A stretch of 64,000 bases of DNA from Labilibaculum sp. (lineage in GTDB: Bacteria > Bacteroidota > Bacteroidia > Bacteroidales > Marinifilaceae), in the NCBI GenBank assembly GCA_016342745.1, contig JAEINT010000007.1:186001-250000 (forward strand), written 5' to 3'. This document shows positions 18,474-27,420 of the stretch, one piece after another. The notes beneath the pieces were generated by a model. That model made no database searches, had not been told where the DNA came from, and saw only the letters and a program-made list of their open reading frames with translations. Numbering within the stretch: position 1 is the first letter of the stretch; every line of letters begins with the position of its first letter. The position numbers and the translations under genes are program-made.

Positions 18474-18653
18474 CTCTTTTTTCGGTTCATAATTTAATTT
18501 TTCAAATTCAAAGTTTTCTTGATTTTGCACGGGTTTCAGAATGAGATGATTGCCTTGATGAAAACATTTTTTAATTTTTAAAATTATTTTCACAAAATCA
18601 GTAAAATGTGGTAAATTAATAGGAGAACTTTTAATATATGAAAAACTTGTCCT

Positions 18654-19094
18654 ATGAAGAAAGCAAAAAAAGAATATTCAAATGGAGTGGTTACGGTTGT
18701 TTACGAACCAGATTTATGTATTCATTCTGGAGTTTGTTTTAAAGGATTGCCTGATGTTTTTCAACCAGGAACGCGGCCTTGGGTAAAAGCGAAAGGGGCA
18801 AGTACCGATGAAATTATTATGCAAATACAGAAATGTCCGTCCAGAGCTCTATCATTTTATATGAATAGTGGTGATGAGAATGAAGAGAAAGGTCCTATAA
18901 AAGCGATTGAAACAGGACAAAAAGTAGAAGTTTTTAAAGATGGTCCAATAATGATGGAAGGTCCAATCACTTTAATTGGATCGGATGGACATCGAGAAGT
19001 CCTTGGGAATTCTTGCTATTTTTGCAGGTGTGGAGCTTCGAAAAACAAACCATTCTGTGATGGTTCGCACAAGGATATAAAATTTAAGGAATAA
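18654..19094 (+). CDS. Dual iron-sulfur protein: divergent 4Fe-4S mono-cluster domain plus CDGSH domain
   Basis: This 146-residue cytoplasmic protein joins two iron-sulfur modules. The first (residues about 8-70) is of the Fer4_19 type, with Cys22, Cys28 and Cys61 visible. The second is a CDGSH (mitoNEET-like) 2Fe-2S motif at residues 124-139: Cys124, Cys126, Cys135 and His139 in CRCGASKNKPFCDGSH. The partner and the pathway are unknown; such proteins are thought to take part in electron transfer or cluster handling. The gene lies between tRNA-Trp and hpf, both of which run the opposite way, and shares a bidirectional terminator with hpf. Confidence 0.88.
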   Translation: MKKAKKEYSNGVVTVVYEPDLCIHSGVCFKGLPDVFQPGTRPWVKAKGASTDEIIMQIQKCPSRALSFYMNSGDENEEKGPIKAIETGQKVEVFKDGPIMMEGPITLIGSDGHREVLGNSCYFCRCGASKNKPFCDGSHKDIKFKE

Positions 19095-19122
19095 AAAAAG
19101 GGCTCAAATCGAGCCCTTTTTT
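19094..19122. terminator. Bidirectional terminator
   Basis: AAAAAAGGGCTC and GAGCCCTTTTTT form a symmetric A/T-flanked hairpin between the convergent CDGSH gene and hpf, usable from both sides. Confidence 0.88.
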
Positions 19123-19129
19123 CTGTAGA

Positions 19130-19426
19130 TTATTTCGTTTTAATTTCTTTATATTTTATGATTTGTGTTCTTAAAGCTTCCGAAACCAAATCTGCAGCTT
19201 CTTCAAATGTTTTGCTTTTCTTTTTTGCAAATAGTTCACTTCCAGGAACATTCATTTTTACTTCAACAACTTTATTATCTTTTGTACTTGATTTGTCAAT
19301 ATTAAGTATTACATCATAACCTGTAATTGTACTATCTAATTTTTCAAGTTTTTTTAATTTTTGGTTGATAAAAGCCTCTAGTTTACTATCTGCTTTAAAT
19401 CCTACGGATTGCATTTTCATGTTCAT
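19130..19426 (-). CDS. hpf: Ribosome hibernation-promoting factor (short HPF/RaiA)
   Basis: This 98-residue protein is the single-domain HPF form (beta-alpha-beta-beta-beta-alpha): FKADSKLEAFINQKLKKLEK, then ITGYDVILNI, VEVKMNVPGSELFAKKKSKT and a final helix FEEAADLVSEALRTQI. Such proteins bind the 30S decoding centre in stationary phase and favour inactive ribosome dimers or monomers. The ATG at 19426 is preceded by AGGAGG with a 6-base gap, a strong Shine-Dalgarno sequence that is rare in this phylum and fixes the start; a GTG directly before it is not needed. Confidence 0.93.
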   Translation of the reverse strand: MNMKMQSVGFKADSKLEAFINQKLKKLEKLDSTITGYDVILNIDKSSTKDNKVVEVKMNVPGSELFAKKKSKTFEEAADLVSEALRTQIIKYKEIKTK

Positions 19427-19431
19427 CACAA

Positions 19432-19440
19432 TTCCTCCTA
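19432..19440 (-). promoter_or_regulatory. Strong Shine-Dalgarno site of hpf
   Basis: The reverse strand reads ATAGGAGGAATTGTGATG; the GGAGGA core is 6 bases from the ATG. In Bacteroidota the anti-SD of 16S rRNA is normally sequestered and most genes lack such a site, so its presence before a ribosome-binding factor is notable. Confidence 0.7.
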
Positions 19441-19715
19441 TATTTAATATGCATTAAATTGCATAAGTTAATATTCTGTTAAATATAAACCGGTTCTTTC
19501 TACTCGCGCGCTTTTGGCCTTGCAAAGCCATAAATGATTAATCTTTCTACCTTGAAAATAAGCAAAAAATCTAAGCTTAGGAAATGAAAAAGGTGAATTT
19601 AAATGACTTTAACATATTTTATTTTTCAAGAGGTTCAGGATTAGGGAAATAAAATTTAAAGAAAATTAATCTTTTATTAATGTTTAATCGGAATTGTAAT
19701 GTTAGAGAGGAGAGA
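19441..19715. other. Gene-free region upstream of hpf
   Basis: There is no convincing open frame, RNA gene or consensus TAnnTTTG promoter on the hpf strand here. The sequence is AT rich, with a small GC-richer patch at about 19502-19530. Confidence 0.5.
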
Positions 19716-19757
19716 GAGAAAAAAATGGCGGAAAACAAAGTCGTTTTCCACCATTTT
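19716..19757 (-). terminator. Intrinsic terminator of the beta-glucan locus
   Basis: Reading leftwards, AATGGTGGAAAAC and GTTTTCCGCCATT pair (13 bp, one mismatch) and are followed by seven T. It lies 24 bases after the stop of the last GH3 gene. Confidence 0.85.
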
Positions 19758-19780
19758 TAGCACATAACTAATCTATCTAA

Positions 19781-22054
19781 CTATTCTTTTAAGGTAAAAC
19801 TGATTTTTTGTACCTCAACAGAATTTTTTCCAACAAAAATGTGATAAGTTCCAGATTCAATTAAAAATTCACCATCAGGAGAATAATACCCTAAATCAGA
19901 TGGGTTTAATGAAAAGCTTATTTGTTTGCTGTCACCTTTCTTAAGCAGAACCTTCTTGTAAGCTCTAAGTTCTTTAACCGGGCGAGCATATTTAGCCTTG
20001 GGATCTTGAATGTATAATTGTACAATTTCTTCGCCATCGAATTTTCCTGAATTGGTAATAGAAAGCTTTACTTCGATTGAATCATTTTTTGTGATCCTTG
20101 CTATGTTGCATGTAAGTTCTCCATATTCAAAATTTGTATAGCTCAAACCATATCCGAAAGGATATAAAGGTGTATTTGGAGAATCGGTATAGTGCGACCA
20201 AAATACATTATTAGTAGAAGTCGGTCTGCCAGTGTTCATGTAATTGTAATAAATAGGGCACTGTCCAACATTTCTGGGAAATGACATAGTTAATTTACCA
20301 GATGGATTGTAATCTCCAAACAAAACATCTGCAATAGCATTTCCTGCTTCCGATCCAGCAAACCACGTTTCCAAAATTGCAGGTGCTTTTTCAGATAATT
20401 CAGGAATAGCCAATGGACGTCCATTCATCAGAACTACAACAATATTTTCATTTACCTTAAGAACAGCATTAAACAGTGCCATTTGTTCTCCTTTTAATGT
20501 AATATTGGTTTGACTTCTTCCTTCCCCTGATTGAAAGCAATCTTCGCCAATTGCCATGATTACAACTTCAGATTTCTGTGCTGCTTTAATAGCTTCAGAA
20601 AACTTAGAATTGTCATCCTTCTTAAAGGTTAGTTCTTGTCTGAAATTTCGATCTCCTGTTGTTAGATCGCAACCTTTTGCATAATTAATTTTTGTTTTTG
20701 CTGATACACTTGCTTGAATGCCTTCCAAAAGAGAAACTGCGGAGTTTTTGATTGCTTTGGCTCTCCAGCTTCCCAAAGGAATATCCTTACTATTTGCCAT
20801 TGGCCCAATAAGGGCAATCGACTTTACTTGTTTGGATAAGGGTAGGAGTTGTTCTTTGTTTTTAAGAAGTACCATTGAGTGACGAGCAACTTTTCGAGCA
20901 ATTGCTCTGTTTTCTTCGCTATAAATTTCTATTTTCTCTCGTTCAATATTTGAGTATTGATAAGGATCTTCGAACAAACCGAGTTGGTATTTAATTTTTA
21001 AAATGCGTTTTGCGGCATCATCAATTAAACTTTCATCAACTTTTCCTTCTTCAACAAGTTCTTTGAGGTGCTTTATGTAGCCATTAGACTCCATATCCAT
21101 ATCGCTACCAGCATTTATGGCAAGAGAAGTTGCTTCCTTTAGGTTTTCAGCTGCACCATGAATCGAAATTTCTTTAAGGCTTGCCCAATCAGAAACAACA
21201 AACCCTTTAAAATTCCATTGCTCTTTGAGTAAGGTGCGCTGTAAATATTCATTTGCTGTACAAGGGGTTCCATTGATAATATTAAATGAATTCATAAAAG
21301 TAGCAACACCTGCATTGGCTGTCGCTTTGAAAGGTGGTAAAACAATATTGTGAAGCGTGTAAGGGCTTATTTCTACCGTATTGTAATCTCTACCAGATTC
21401 TGAGAATGCATAGCCAGCAAAGTGTTTAGCACAAGCAGCAATGGTATTTTTTGCAGCTAAATCCTCTCCTTGAAAACCTTTAATGCGAGCTACAGATAAA
21501 ACGCTTGCTAAATACGGATCTTCACCACAACCTTCCATAACTCTTCCCCAGCGCGCATCTCTACCTACATCCATCATGGGTGCAAAAGTCCAATGCAGAC
21601 CTGCGGCAGAAGCTTCTTTTGCGGCTACTTGGGCTGATAGTCTAACAATTTCTGTATCCCAAGATGAGGCTTCAGCTAAAGGAATGGGAAACATGGTTTG
21701 GTAACCGTGAATGACATCGTAACCAAAGATTAAGGGAATGCCTAAACGGCTATTTTTAATGGCTAATTCTTGAGCTTTACGAGTTGCATCTGCACCTGTT
21801 ACATTTAGCATCGACCCAACGTCACCATTCTTTATTTGCTCTAGTCGATTTTGCGATTCACTATTTTGTGGAGCAGGTCCTGTCATTTCCCAATGACTGG
21901 TATATTGATTTAATTGCCCTATTTTCTCAGAAAGGGTCATGTTATCCAGAAGTTTAGATACAAATTTATCTTCTTCGGATAAGTTGCTTTTCTCTTTATT
22001 ACACGATGAAAGTATAAGTAGTGAGAGTATTATGAGGTATATTGTTTTTGTCAT
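19781..22054 (-). CDS. GH3 beta-glucosidase lipoprotein (BglX-like)
   Basis: This 757-residue lipoprotein removes terminal beta-linked glucose from oligosaccharides. The signal peptide MTKTIYLIILSLLILSSC has a lipobox at Cys18; an upstream in-frame ATG would add a charged 26-residue extension and is rejected. The GH3 catalytic barrel carries the nucleophile Asp289 in GFVVSDW, and also KHFAGY and the ARWGRVMEGCGEDPYL segment. A second alpha/beta domain and a C-terminal FnIII-like domain (GEEIVQLYIQDP, PVKELRAYKKV) follow. It lies 28 bases downstream of another GH3 gene at the end of the locus. The linkage preferred is not readable. Confidence 0.9.
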   Translation of the reverse strand: MTKTIYLIILSLLILSSCNKEKSNLSEEDKFVSKLLDNMTLSEKIGQLNQYTSHWEMTGPAPQNSESQNRLEQIKNGDVGSMLNVTGADATRKAQELAIKNSRLGIPLIFGYDVIHGYQTMFPIPLAEASSWDTEIVRLSAQVAAKEASAAGLHWTFAPMMDVGRDARWGRVMEGCGEDPYLASVLSVARIKGFQGEDLAAKNTIAACAKHFAGYAFSESGRDYNTVEISPYTLHNIVLPPFKATANAGVATFMNSFNIINGTPCTANEYLQRTLLKEQWNFKGFVVSDWASLKEISIHGAAENLKEATSLAINAGSDMDMESNGYIKHLKELVEEGKVDESLIDDAAKRILKIKYQLGLFEDPYQYSNIEREKIEIYSEENRAIARKVARHSMVLLKNKEQLLPLSKQVKSIALIGPMANSKDIPLGSWRAKAIKNSAVSLLEGIQASVSAKTKINYAKGCDLTTGDRNFRQELTFKKDDNSKFSEAIKAAQKSEVVIMAIGEDCFQSGEGRSQTNITLKGEQMALFNAVLKVNENIVVVLMNGRPLAIPELSEKAPAILETWFAGSEAGNAIADVLFGDYNPSGKLTMSFPRNVGQCPIYYNYMNTGRPTSTNNVFWSHYTDSPNTPLYPFGYGLSYTNFEYGELTCNIARITKNDSIEVKLSITNSGKFDGEEIVQLYIQDPKAKYARPVKELRAYKKVLLKKGDSKQISFSLNPSDLGYYSPDGEFLIESGTYHIFVGKNSVEVQKISFTLKE

Positions 22055-22082
22055 TTTAGTGACTTTTTTATGGCGTTTGATC

Positions 22083-24266
22083 TTAGTTAACTTCAATTGA
22101 TATTGTTTTCTCAATGTCTCGTGAAGACACACCTACCATTAGCTTAAAATCACCTTTCTCCAAATTCCAATCCATAATTGAATCATCAAAGAAAGCAAGA
22201 TCTTTAGTTGGTATTATTAGGGTAATTATTTTTGTTTCTCCCGGATTTAAGTTCACTTTTTTAAATGCCTTTAATTCTTTTAGAGGTCGTAAAACAGAAG
22301 CTTTGACATCATTTGCATATACTTGAATGACTTCGTTTCCTTTTATTTTACCAATGTTTCGAATTTCACAAGAGACGGTAATAGAATCTTCTTTACCATA
22401 AGAACGCTTGTCGGATTTCACATTCAATATTTCAAAAGAAGTGTAAGACAATCCGAAACCAAAAGCATAGAGAGGTTTTATTTTTTTTGTGTCGTGCCAA
22501 CGGTAACCAACCAATATATCTTCCTTGTATTCTTGATTTGTACCATCGCCAGGGTAAGAGAATTCGTCAAATGCATGTGCAGCATTATCTTCCAGTTTTA
22601 CAGGGAAAGAAAATGGCAGTTTGCCAGATGGGTTTACATCTCCAGAAAGTATATCAGCAATTGCATTTCCAGCTTCGCTACCCAAATACCAAGTTTGTAC
22701 AACAGCTTTTACTTTTGATAGCCAAGGCATTTCAACAGCATTTCCACTTACCAGAAGAACAGCTGTGTTTTTATTTACCGCTATTATTTTATTCAGTAAA
22801 TCATCTTGTCCAAAAGGTAATGAAAAATGTTTACGGTCATCTCCTTCACAATCCTGATGATGGTTTTTGTTTAAACCGCCCACGAAAAGAACGATATCTG
22901 CTTTAGCTGCCACTTTTATTGCTTCGACTTGTAATGAATCGGCGTTTAATTTTGATTCTACAACACGACCATAAACTGACGGTCCAGAAGCATATCCCAT
23001 TGCATGCAAAATTTTTGCATTTTTGAATCGTTTCTGAATTCCCTCCAAAGGTGAAATTTCATGAATGGTTTTTAATTCTGAAGAACCTCCACCAATTGTC
23101 ATCATTTTAGTAGCATTTTCACCAATTACTGCTATGGTTTGTACCTTTTCGGGATCAATAGGGAAGGTATTATTTTCATTTTTAAGCAGTACAATTCCTT
23201 CCTGTGCAATTTCACGAGCTACATTAAAATGTTCCTGACTATTCATACTGCCAAACGGACGAGATTTGTCCATATTTGTTCTGAACATTAAACGAAGAAT
23301 ACGGCTTACCTTTTCATCAATAACCGATTCATCAATTTCTCCTGATTCAACCATTTTACGCAAAGGATGAGCCATGAAATAGTTGTCGTAAGCATTTTTT
23401 AATGAGCTTGTTAACCCATCGGTCCCTGTTCCCATTTCGATATCTAAGCCATAAAGAGCAGCTTGCTTGGTGTCATGAGTAGCTCCCCAGTCGGTAACCA
23501 AAATACCATCGAAAGCCCAATCTCCTTTTAATATTTTATTAACTAATAGTTCATTGTGACAACAATACTGTCCTCTGAATTGATTGTAGGCTCCCATTAT
23601 ACTCCACACTTCGCCTTCCTGAACAGCAGCTTTAAATGCTGGCAAGTAAATTTCGTATAAGGCTCTATCGCTTAATTCAACATTAATATGATCTCTCCAG
23701 TGTTCCTGATTGTTTAAAACATAGTGCTTAACGCAAGCCGCGACTCCGTTTTCCTGAACTCCATGAATGTAAGGAACCACCATTTTGGTAGCTAGATATG
23801 GATCTTCTCCCATATATTCAAAATTTCTTCCATTAAGGGGAGTTCTGTAAATATTAACACCAGGACCAAGGAGGATGTCTTTCTTGCGATATCTAGCTTC
23901 TTCTCCAATTGCTTTTCCGTATTTGTAGGATAATTCGGTATTAAAGGTGGCCGCCAAACAAGTTAAGGCAGGAAATGCAGTACAGGAATCATTTGTCCAG
24001 CCAGCATGATTCCAACTATCCCAATCTATTTCAGCTCGCACACCATGTGGTCCGTCAGACATCCAAAGTTCTGGTATTCCCAAACGAGCTACTCCTTTTG
24101 AGCTAAACTTAGACTGTGCATGACACATGTCCAACTTTTCTTTCAAGGTGAGTTGTTTTATAATATTTTCAATTTTACGGTCCATTGATTGTGAGCTGTT
24201 TTGGGCAAAAATTTGATTCGAACTGATTAGGGTAAATAAGAAAAATGTAAATAGTAATTTATTCAT
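22083..24266 (-). CDS. GH3 beta-glucosidase, secreted (second type)
   Basis: This 727-residue GH3 enzyme has a signal peptidase I signal (ending NQIFAQ, residue 22) and is probably periplasmic, unlike the lipoprotein downstream. The nucleophile is Asp259 in ILVTDWGATH; KHYVLNNQE and GRNFEYMGEDPYL mark the sugar pocket. The C-terminal part has the second domain (ADIVLFVGGL) and the FnIII module (NEVIQVYANDV, RPLKELKAFKKV). It belongs to a different GH3 subgroup from its neighbour, which suggests a different linkage or chain-length preference. It is 46 bases downstream of the GH30 gene in the same operon. Confidence 0.9.
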   Translation of the reverse strand: MNKLLFTFFLFTLISSNQIFAQNSSQSMDRKIENIIKQLTLKEKLDMCHAQSKFSSKGVARLGIPELWMSDGPHGVRAEIDWDSWNHAGWTNDSCTAFPALTCLAATFNTELSYKYGKAIGEEARYRKKDILLGPGVNIYRTPLNGRNFEYMGEDPYLATKMVVPYIHGVQENGVAACVKHYVLNNQEHWRDHINVELSDRALYEIYLPAFKAAVQEGEVWSIMGAYNQFRGQYCCHNELLVNKILKGDWAFDGILVTDWGATHDTKQAALYGLDIEMGTGTDGLTSSLKNAYDNYFMAHPLRKMVESGEIDESVIDEKVSRILRLMFRTNMDKSRPFGSMNSQEHFNVAREIAQEGIVLLKNENNTFPIDPEKVQTIAVIGENATKMMTIGGGSSELKTIHEISPLEGIQKRFKNAKILHAMGYASGPSVYGRVVESKLNADSLQVEAIKVAAKADIVLFVGGLNKNHHQDCEGDDRKHFSLPFGQDDLLNKIIAVNKNTAVLLVSGNAVEMPWLSKVKAVVQTWYLGSEAGNAIADILSGDVNPSGKLPFSFPVKLEDNAAHAFDEFSYPGDGTNQEYKEDILVGYRWHDTKKIKPLYAFGFGLSYTSFEILNVKSDKRSYGKEDSITVSCEIRNIGKIKGNEVIQVYANDVKASVLRPLKELKAFKKVNLNPGETKIITLIIPTKDLAFFDDSIMDWNLEKGDFKLMVGVSSRDIEKTISIEVN

Positions 24267-24312
24267 GTAATGTGAGTTATGGTTTTGAATGGTTGGTGGG
24301 TTTATTGAATTT

Positions 24313-25773
24313 TTAGTATCTGATCGTTTGTATTGCTCTTGCTGGAATATTTATGCTTACAGCTTGATTGGCTCCAACATAAAGCTGGTAATTTATTGAT
24401 TCTTCTGATTGATTCATAACAACTGTAGCAATTTTTCCATCTTCATTTACAAAGGATGTGCTTTCTAAAAAACTAACACTTGAAACCGTACTTATTCTTT
24501 TGGCTCCTGGGCGGATAAATTTTGAGAAATGCCCCAAGTAGTAATAAGATGGTGTATAAATTATGCTGTCTGTTTTAGTGTCGGCATGAATAGGAGAGAA
24601 GCATAAATTTCCAACATGATTTGGTCCTCCCGTTTCATCCAAAAGAATATTCCAATCGGTCCATCCAACGGTTCCTCGGTTAAAGTCATTAATCATTGAA
24701 CGACCGTATCGTTCGGCATTAGGCCAATATTGATATTTAGCAGGATTGAAACTTTCGTTACAACCTTCAGTGAATAGTAATTTCTTGTCAGGATAAGCTT
24801 CCTGTATTTTTTGCAAATTATCGAACATTGGTTCTCCACCTCGCCAGGTTTCATACCAGTGGAAACCTGTTCCCCATGCATATTTAGATGCTTCTGCATC
24901 ATCAAAAATAGTATTTGCCCTGTGGGTAATTAAATCTCTGTTGTGATCCCATACCACAATGTTTTTATCTCCAAGTCCTTCTTTTTCTAATATCGGACCC
25001 AAATGATTTTTAAGAAAATCTCTTTCTTCTTCGGCTGTGTAAATACAAGATTCCCAGCGTTGAACGGCCATTGGTTCATTCTGAATTGTTACACCCCAAA
25101 CAGGAATGCCTTCCTTTTCGTATGCTTTGATGAATTTAGCATAGTATTTTGCCCAAATATCATAGTATTCAGGTAATAGTTTTCCACCTTGAAGCATGTT
25201 TTTATTATCCTTCATAAATGCAGGAGGACTCCATGGGCTAGCATAAAATAGCATTGATCCTCCAGCTTTTTTAATTGCTCGTTTGATCATTGGCAAACGA
25301 AACTGTTTGTCATGTTCTATTGAGAAGGTTTTTAATTCTTTGTCTCCTTCTTGGATATATGTGAAGCTGCCACTACTAAAATCGCAGCTGTGAATAGACG
25401 TGCGTAGTAAGGTATAAGCAATACCTTCTTTGCCATAATAGGCAGAAATTAATTCTTCTTGTTTTTCTTTTGAAAGTTTTGCGAATACTTCAGCAGAAGC
25501 ATCAGTTATCGCTCCACCAATTCCTATGAATGTTTGAAATGTGTTGTTTGGATTAACGAATATGGAATTTTCGGTTTCCAGAGCTTGTTTTGTATTCTTG
25601 AATTGAGCCTGTGCGGTTTGTGTTAATCTAAGATCTGTATCCTTAGCAGTAGTAATCACTGTTACGGTTTTTCCTTCTGCACTAAACTCAATACTAGAGT
25701 TTGTATTTTCTTTCTTATTTGGCTGCGAACATGCTATAAAAGCAAATGCAATAACCGGGATGAATCTTTTCAT
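24313..25773 (-). CDS. GH30 glucanase/glucosylceramidase-type lipoprotein
   Basis: This 486-residue clan GH-A enzyme has a lipobox (FAFIAC, Cys15). The acid/base is Glu233 in TIQNEPMAVQRWESC and the nucleophile Glu336 in LLFTEGCNE. YASPWSPPAFMKDN and the N-terminal GIGGAITDASAE are GH30 hallmarks, and a C-terminal beta-sandwich (from about 400) completes the fold. In Bacteroides, GH30 enzymes next to GH3 and SusCD act as endo-beta-1,6-glucanases; other GH30 members are glucosylceramidases or xylosidases. Beta-1,6-glucan is therefore the leading but unproven substrate. It follows SusD after about 95 bases that contain a hairpin. Confidence 0.88.
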   Translation of the reverse strand: MKRFIPVIAFAFIACSQPNKKENTNSSIEFSAEGKTVTVITTAKDTDLRLTQTAQAQFKNTKQALETENSIFVNPNNTFQTFIGIGGAITDASAEVFAKLSKEKQEELISAYYGKEGIAYTLLRTSIHSCDFSSGSFTYIQEGDKELKTFSIEHDKQFRLPMIKRAIKKAGGSMLFYASPWSPPAFMKDNKNMLQGGKLLPEYYDIWAKYYAKFIKAYEKEGIPVWGVTIQNEPMAVQRWESCIYTAEEERDFLKNHLGPILEKEGLGDKNIVVWDHNRDLITHRANTIFDDAEASKYAWGTGFHWYETWRGGEPMFDNLQKIQEAYPDKKLLFTEGCNESFNPAKYQYWPNAERYGRSMINDFNRGTVGWTDWNILLDETGGPNHVGNLCFSPIHADTKTDSIIYTPSYYYLGHFSKFIRPGAKRISTVSSVSFLESTSFVNEDGKIATVVMNQSEESINYQLYVGANQAVSINIPARAIQTIRY

Positions 25774-25805
25774 AGTTTTGATTTTCTATATTCTAATGAA
25801 TTTGG

Positions 25806-25836
25806 AAAAGACTACCCTGAATAAGGGTAGTCTTTT
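25806..25836 (-). terminator. Hairpin between susD and the GH30 gene
   Basis: AAAAGACTACCCT pairs with AGGGTAGTCTTTT (13 bp, loop of 5). The T-run is long on the plus strand but only four T on the transcribed strand, so it may be a partial terminator or mRNA stabiliser rather than a full stop. Confidence 0.6.
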
Positions 25837-25867
25837 TTTATGATTCAAATTTCAATATAAATGATAA

Positions 25868-27403
25868 TTAGTATCCAGGGTTTTGATCTGTTTCGTCAAT
25901 TGAATTATTTGCGATAATTTCATTTTGAGGAATTGGGAACAATTCATGTTTGTTGGCTTGGAATCCTATGCCACTCATTTCTTGACTTGCTAAATCCCAA
26001 CGAACTAAATCCCAATATCTGCTACCTTCAAATGCCAATTCCAATTGTCTTTCAGTTACAATTGCTTGAAAGATATCATCAGAAGCTGTAATGTCTGCTA
26101 AATTTGCACGATCACGAACTTTATTTAATTCGATTAATGCTAATCCATCTTGGGTTGAAAAGTGATAAGCTTCTGCAGCCATAAGCAATACGTCAGCATA
26201 GCGCATTAAACGCCAGTTAATGGTATAGTTTAGTTCTGCAACTCCACTTTCGCTTGTTTCTGATGCTTTGGTAACATACTTCATACGCATATAACCTTCA
26301 TAGTCATGAGCATTTGGATCTTCGATTACGCCGCCTGTTGCTATGAAATCAGCAGCCGACATAACAGTTGCATCTCCACGTTCAGTATCTCCTGCGTCTA
26401 TATAAGCTTGACCAATTTTAGAGGTTGGCATATTGAATCCCCATCCGTTTGCAACATCAAGAGAAGATCCAGAAAGATTAAATAGGTTACTACGAGGGCC
26501 TTGTAGCTGAGCTTCGATATTGTTTTCGTTGCCTCCGCCCCAAGGGAAGTTACCCCAATCATAAGATTCTTGTGAAGTATAAGAAATTTCGAATAATGAT
26601 TCTTGTCCAAATTCAGTCTCTTTTGTCCAAACATCGGCAAAATTTGGTTCCAAGTCGAACTCAAGACTGCTAATAACATTGCCCAATTGAGTTGCAGCTT
26701 CTCCATATTTTTTCTGATAAAGAAGAGCTTTCCCATAATAAGCCTGTGCAGTTCCTTTTGAAAAACGATATTTGTCAGCAGCACTGTACTCACTTTTTAA
26801 AGGAAGATCGGGAATTGCTTCAGAAAAATCTTTCTCAATTTGAGTATAAACTTCAGCAGCAGTAGCTCTAGGAAGATGGTACTCTGAAGGATCAGCTGGG
26901 TTAATAGTCATCAATGGTACACCTCCAAATAGAGTAACCATTTCAAAATAGGTATAAGCTCTTAATGCTTTTGCCTCAGCAATTAACTCTTTTTTTGCAT
27001 CCGTATCTGGTTCTACTAAATTAATTACTGTATTCGCAGAACTAATTGCTTTGTAAAAATTGGTCCAGATGCTTTCAATTTTTGCATTGGTTGTTTGAAT
27101 AGCAAAATCATCAATGTTTTGATATTCTGTCTGATCACCTTCAGAAGAACCAGCTAAGCAATCATCAGCCGGCAGGTTTTTGATAAAATAAACACTTGCC
27201 CATGAACCGCTTGAGAAATTGTGTTGCATTGAATTGTAGATTCCTACCACAACTGTTTTTACCTCTTCTTCAGTTTCTAAATAAGTATCACTTGATAGTT
27301 TCCCTTTAGGTTCGATATCAAGAAAGCTATCTTCGTTGCACGAAGTACTAGCAAAAGCAATGGCTAGACCTAGTATGAATTTATAATATTTTGAATATTT
27401 CAT
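25868..27403 (-). CDS. SusD/RagB-family outer-membrane glycan-binding lipoprotein
   Basis: This 511-residue lipoprotein caps the SusC channel and binds oligosaccharides at the cell surface. It has a lipobox (IAFASTSC), then the SusD N-terminal pattern (FLDIEPKGKLSSDTYLETEEEVKTVVVGIYNSM written here in parts: FLDIEPKG, TEEEVKTVVVGIYNSM), TPR-like helices (EAKALRAYTYFEMVTLFGG) and the conserved C-terminus (ERQLELAFEGSRYWDLVRW, then LFPIPQNEI and NPGY). It ends QNPGY, as most SusD proteins do. It starts 17 bases after the SusC stop, so the two are translated from one mRNA. Confidence 0.95.
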   Translation of the reverse strand: MKYSKYYKFILGLAIAFASTSCNEDSFLDIEPKGKLSSDTYLETEEEVKTVVVGIYNSMQHNFSSGSWASVYFIKNLPADDCLAGSSEGDQTEYQNIDDFAIQTTNAKIESIWTNFYKAISSANTVINLVEPDTDAKKELIAEAKALRAYTYFEMVTLFGGVPLMTINPADPSEYHLPRATAAEVYTQIEKDFSEAIPDLPLKSEYSAADKYRFSKGTAQAYYGKALLYQKKYGEAATQLGNVISSLEFDLEPNFADVWTKETEFGQESLFEISYTSQESYDWGNFPWGGGNENNIEAQLQGPRSNLFNLSGSSLDVANGWGFNMPTSKIGQAYIDAGDTERGDATVMSAADFIATGGVIEDPNAHDYEGYMRMKYVTKASETSESGVAELNYTINWRLMRYADVLLMAAEAYHFSTQDGLALIELNKVRDRANLADITASDDIFQAIVTERQLELAFEGSRYWDLVRWDLASQEMSGIGFQANKHELFPIPQNEIIANNSIDETDQNPGY

Positions 27404-27420
27404 TTGTTACGATTTTAAAA

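Noticed and set aside
18523-18534. 12-base copy of the tRNA-Trp 3' end as an integration (att) site
   Set aside because: It lies on the 5' side of the tRNA, there is no integrase or mobile gene, and the 120 bases between hold only the tRNA promoter.
18132-18593. A 153-codon leftward open frame across the tRNA-Trp gene
   Set aside because: It reads through a certain tRNA, its promoter and two terminators; the frame is a chance result.
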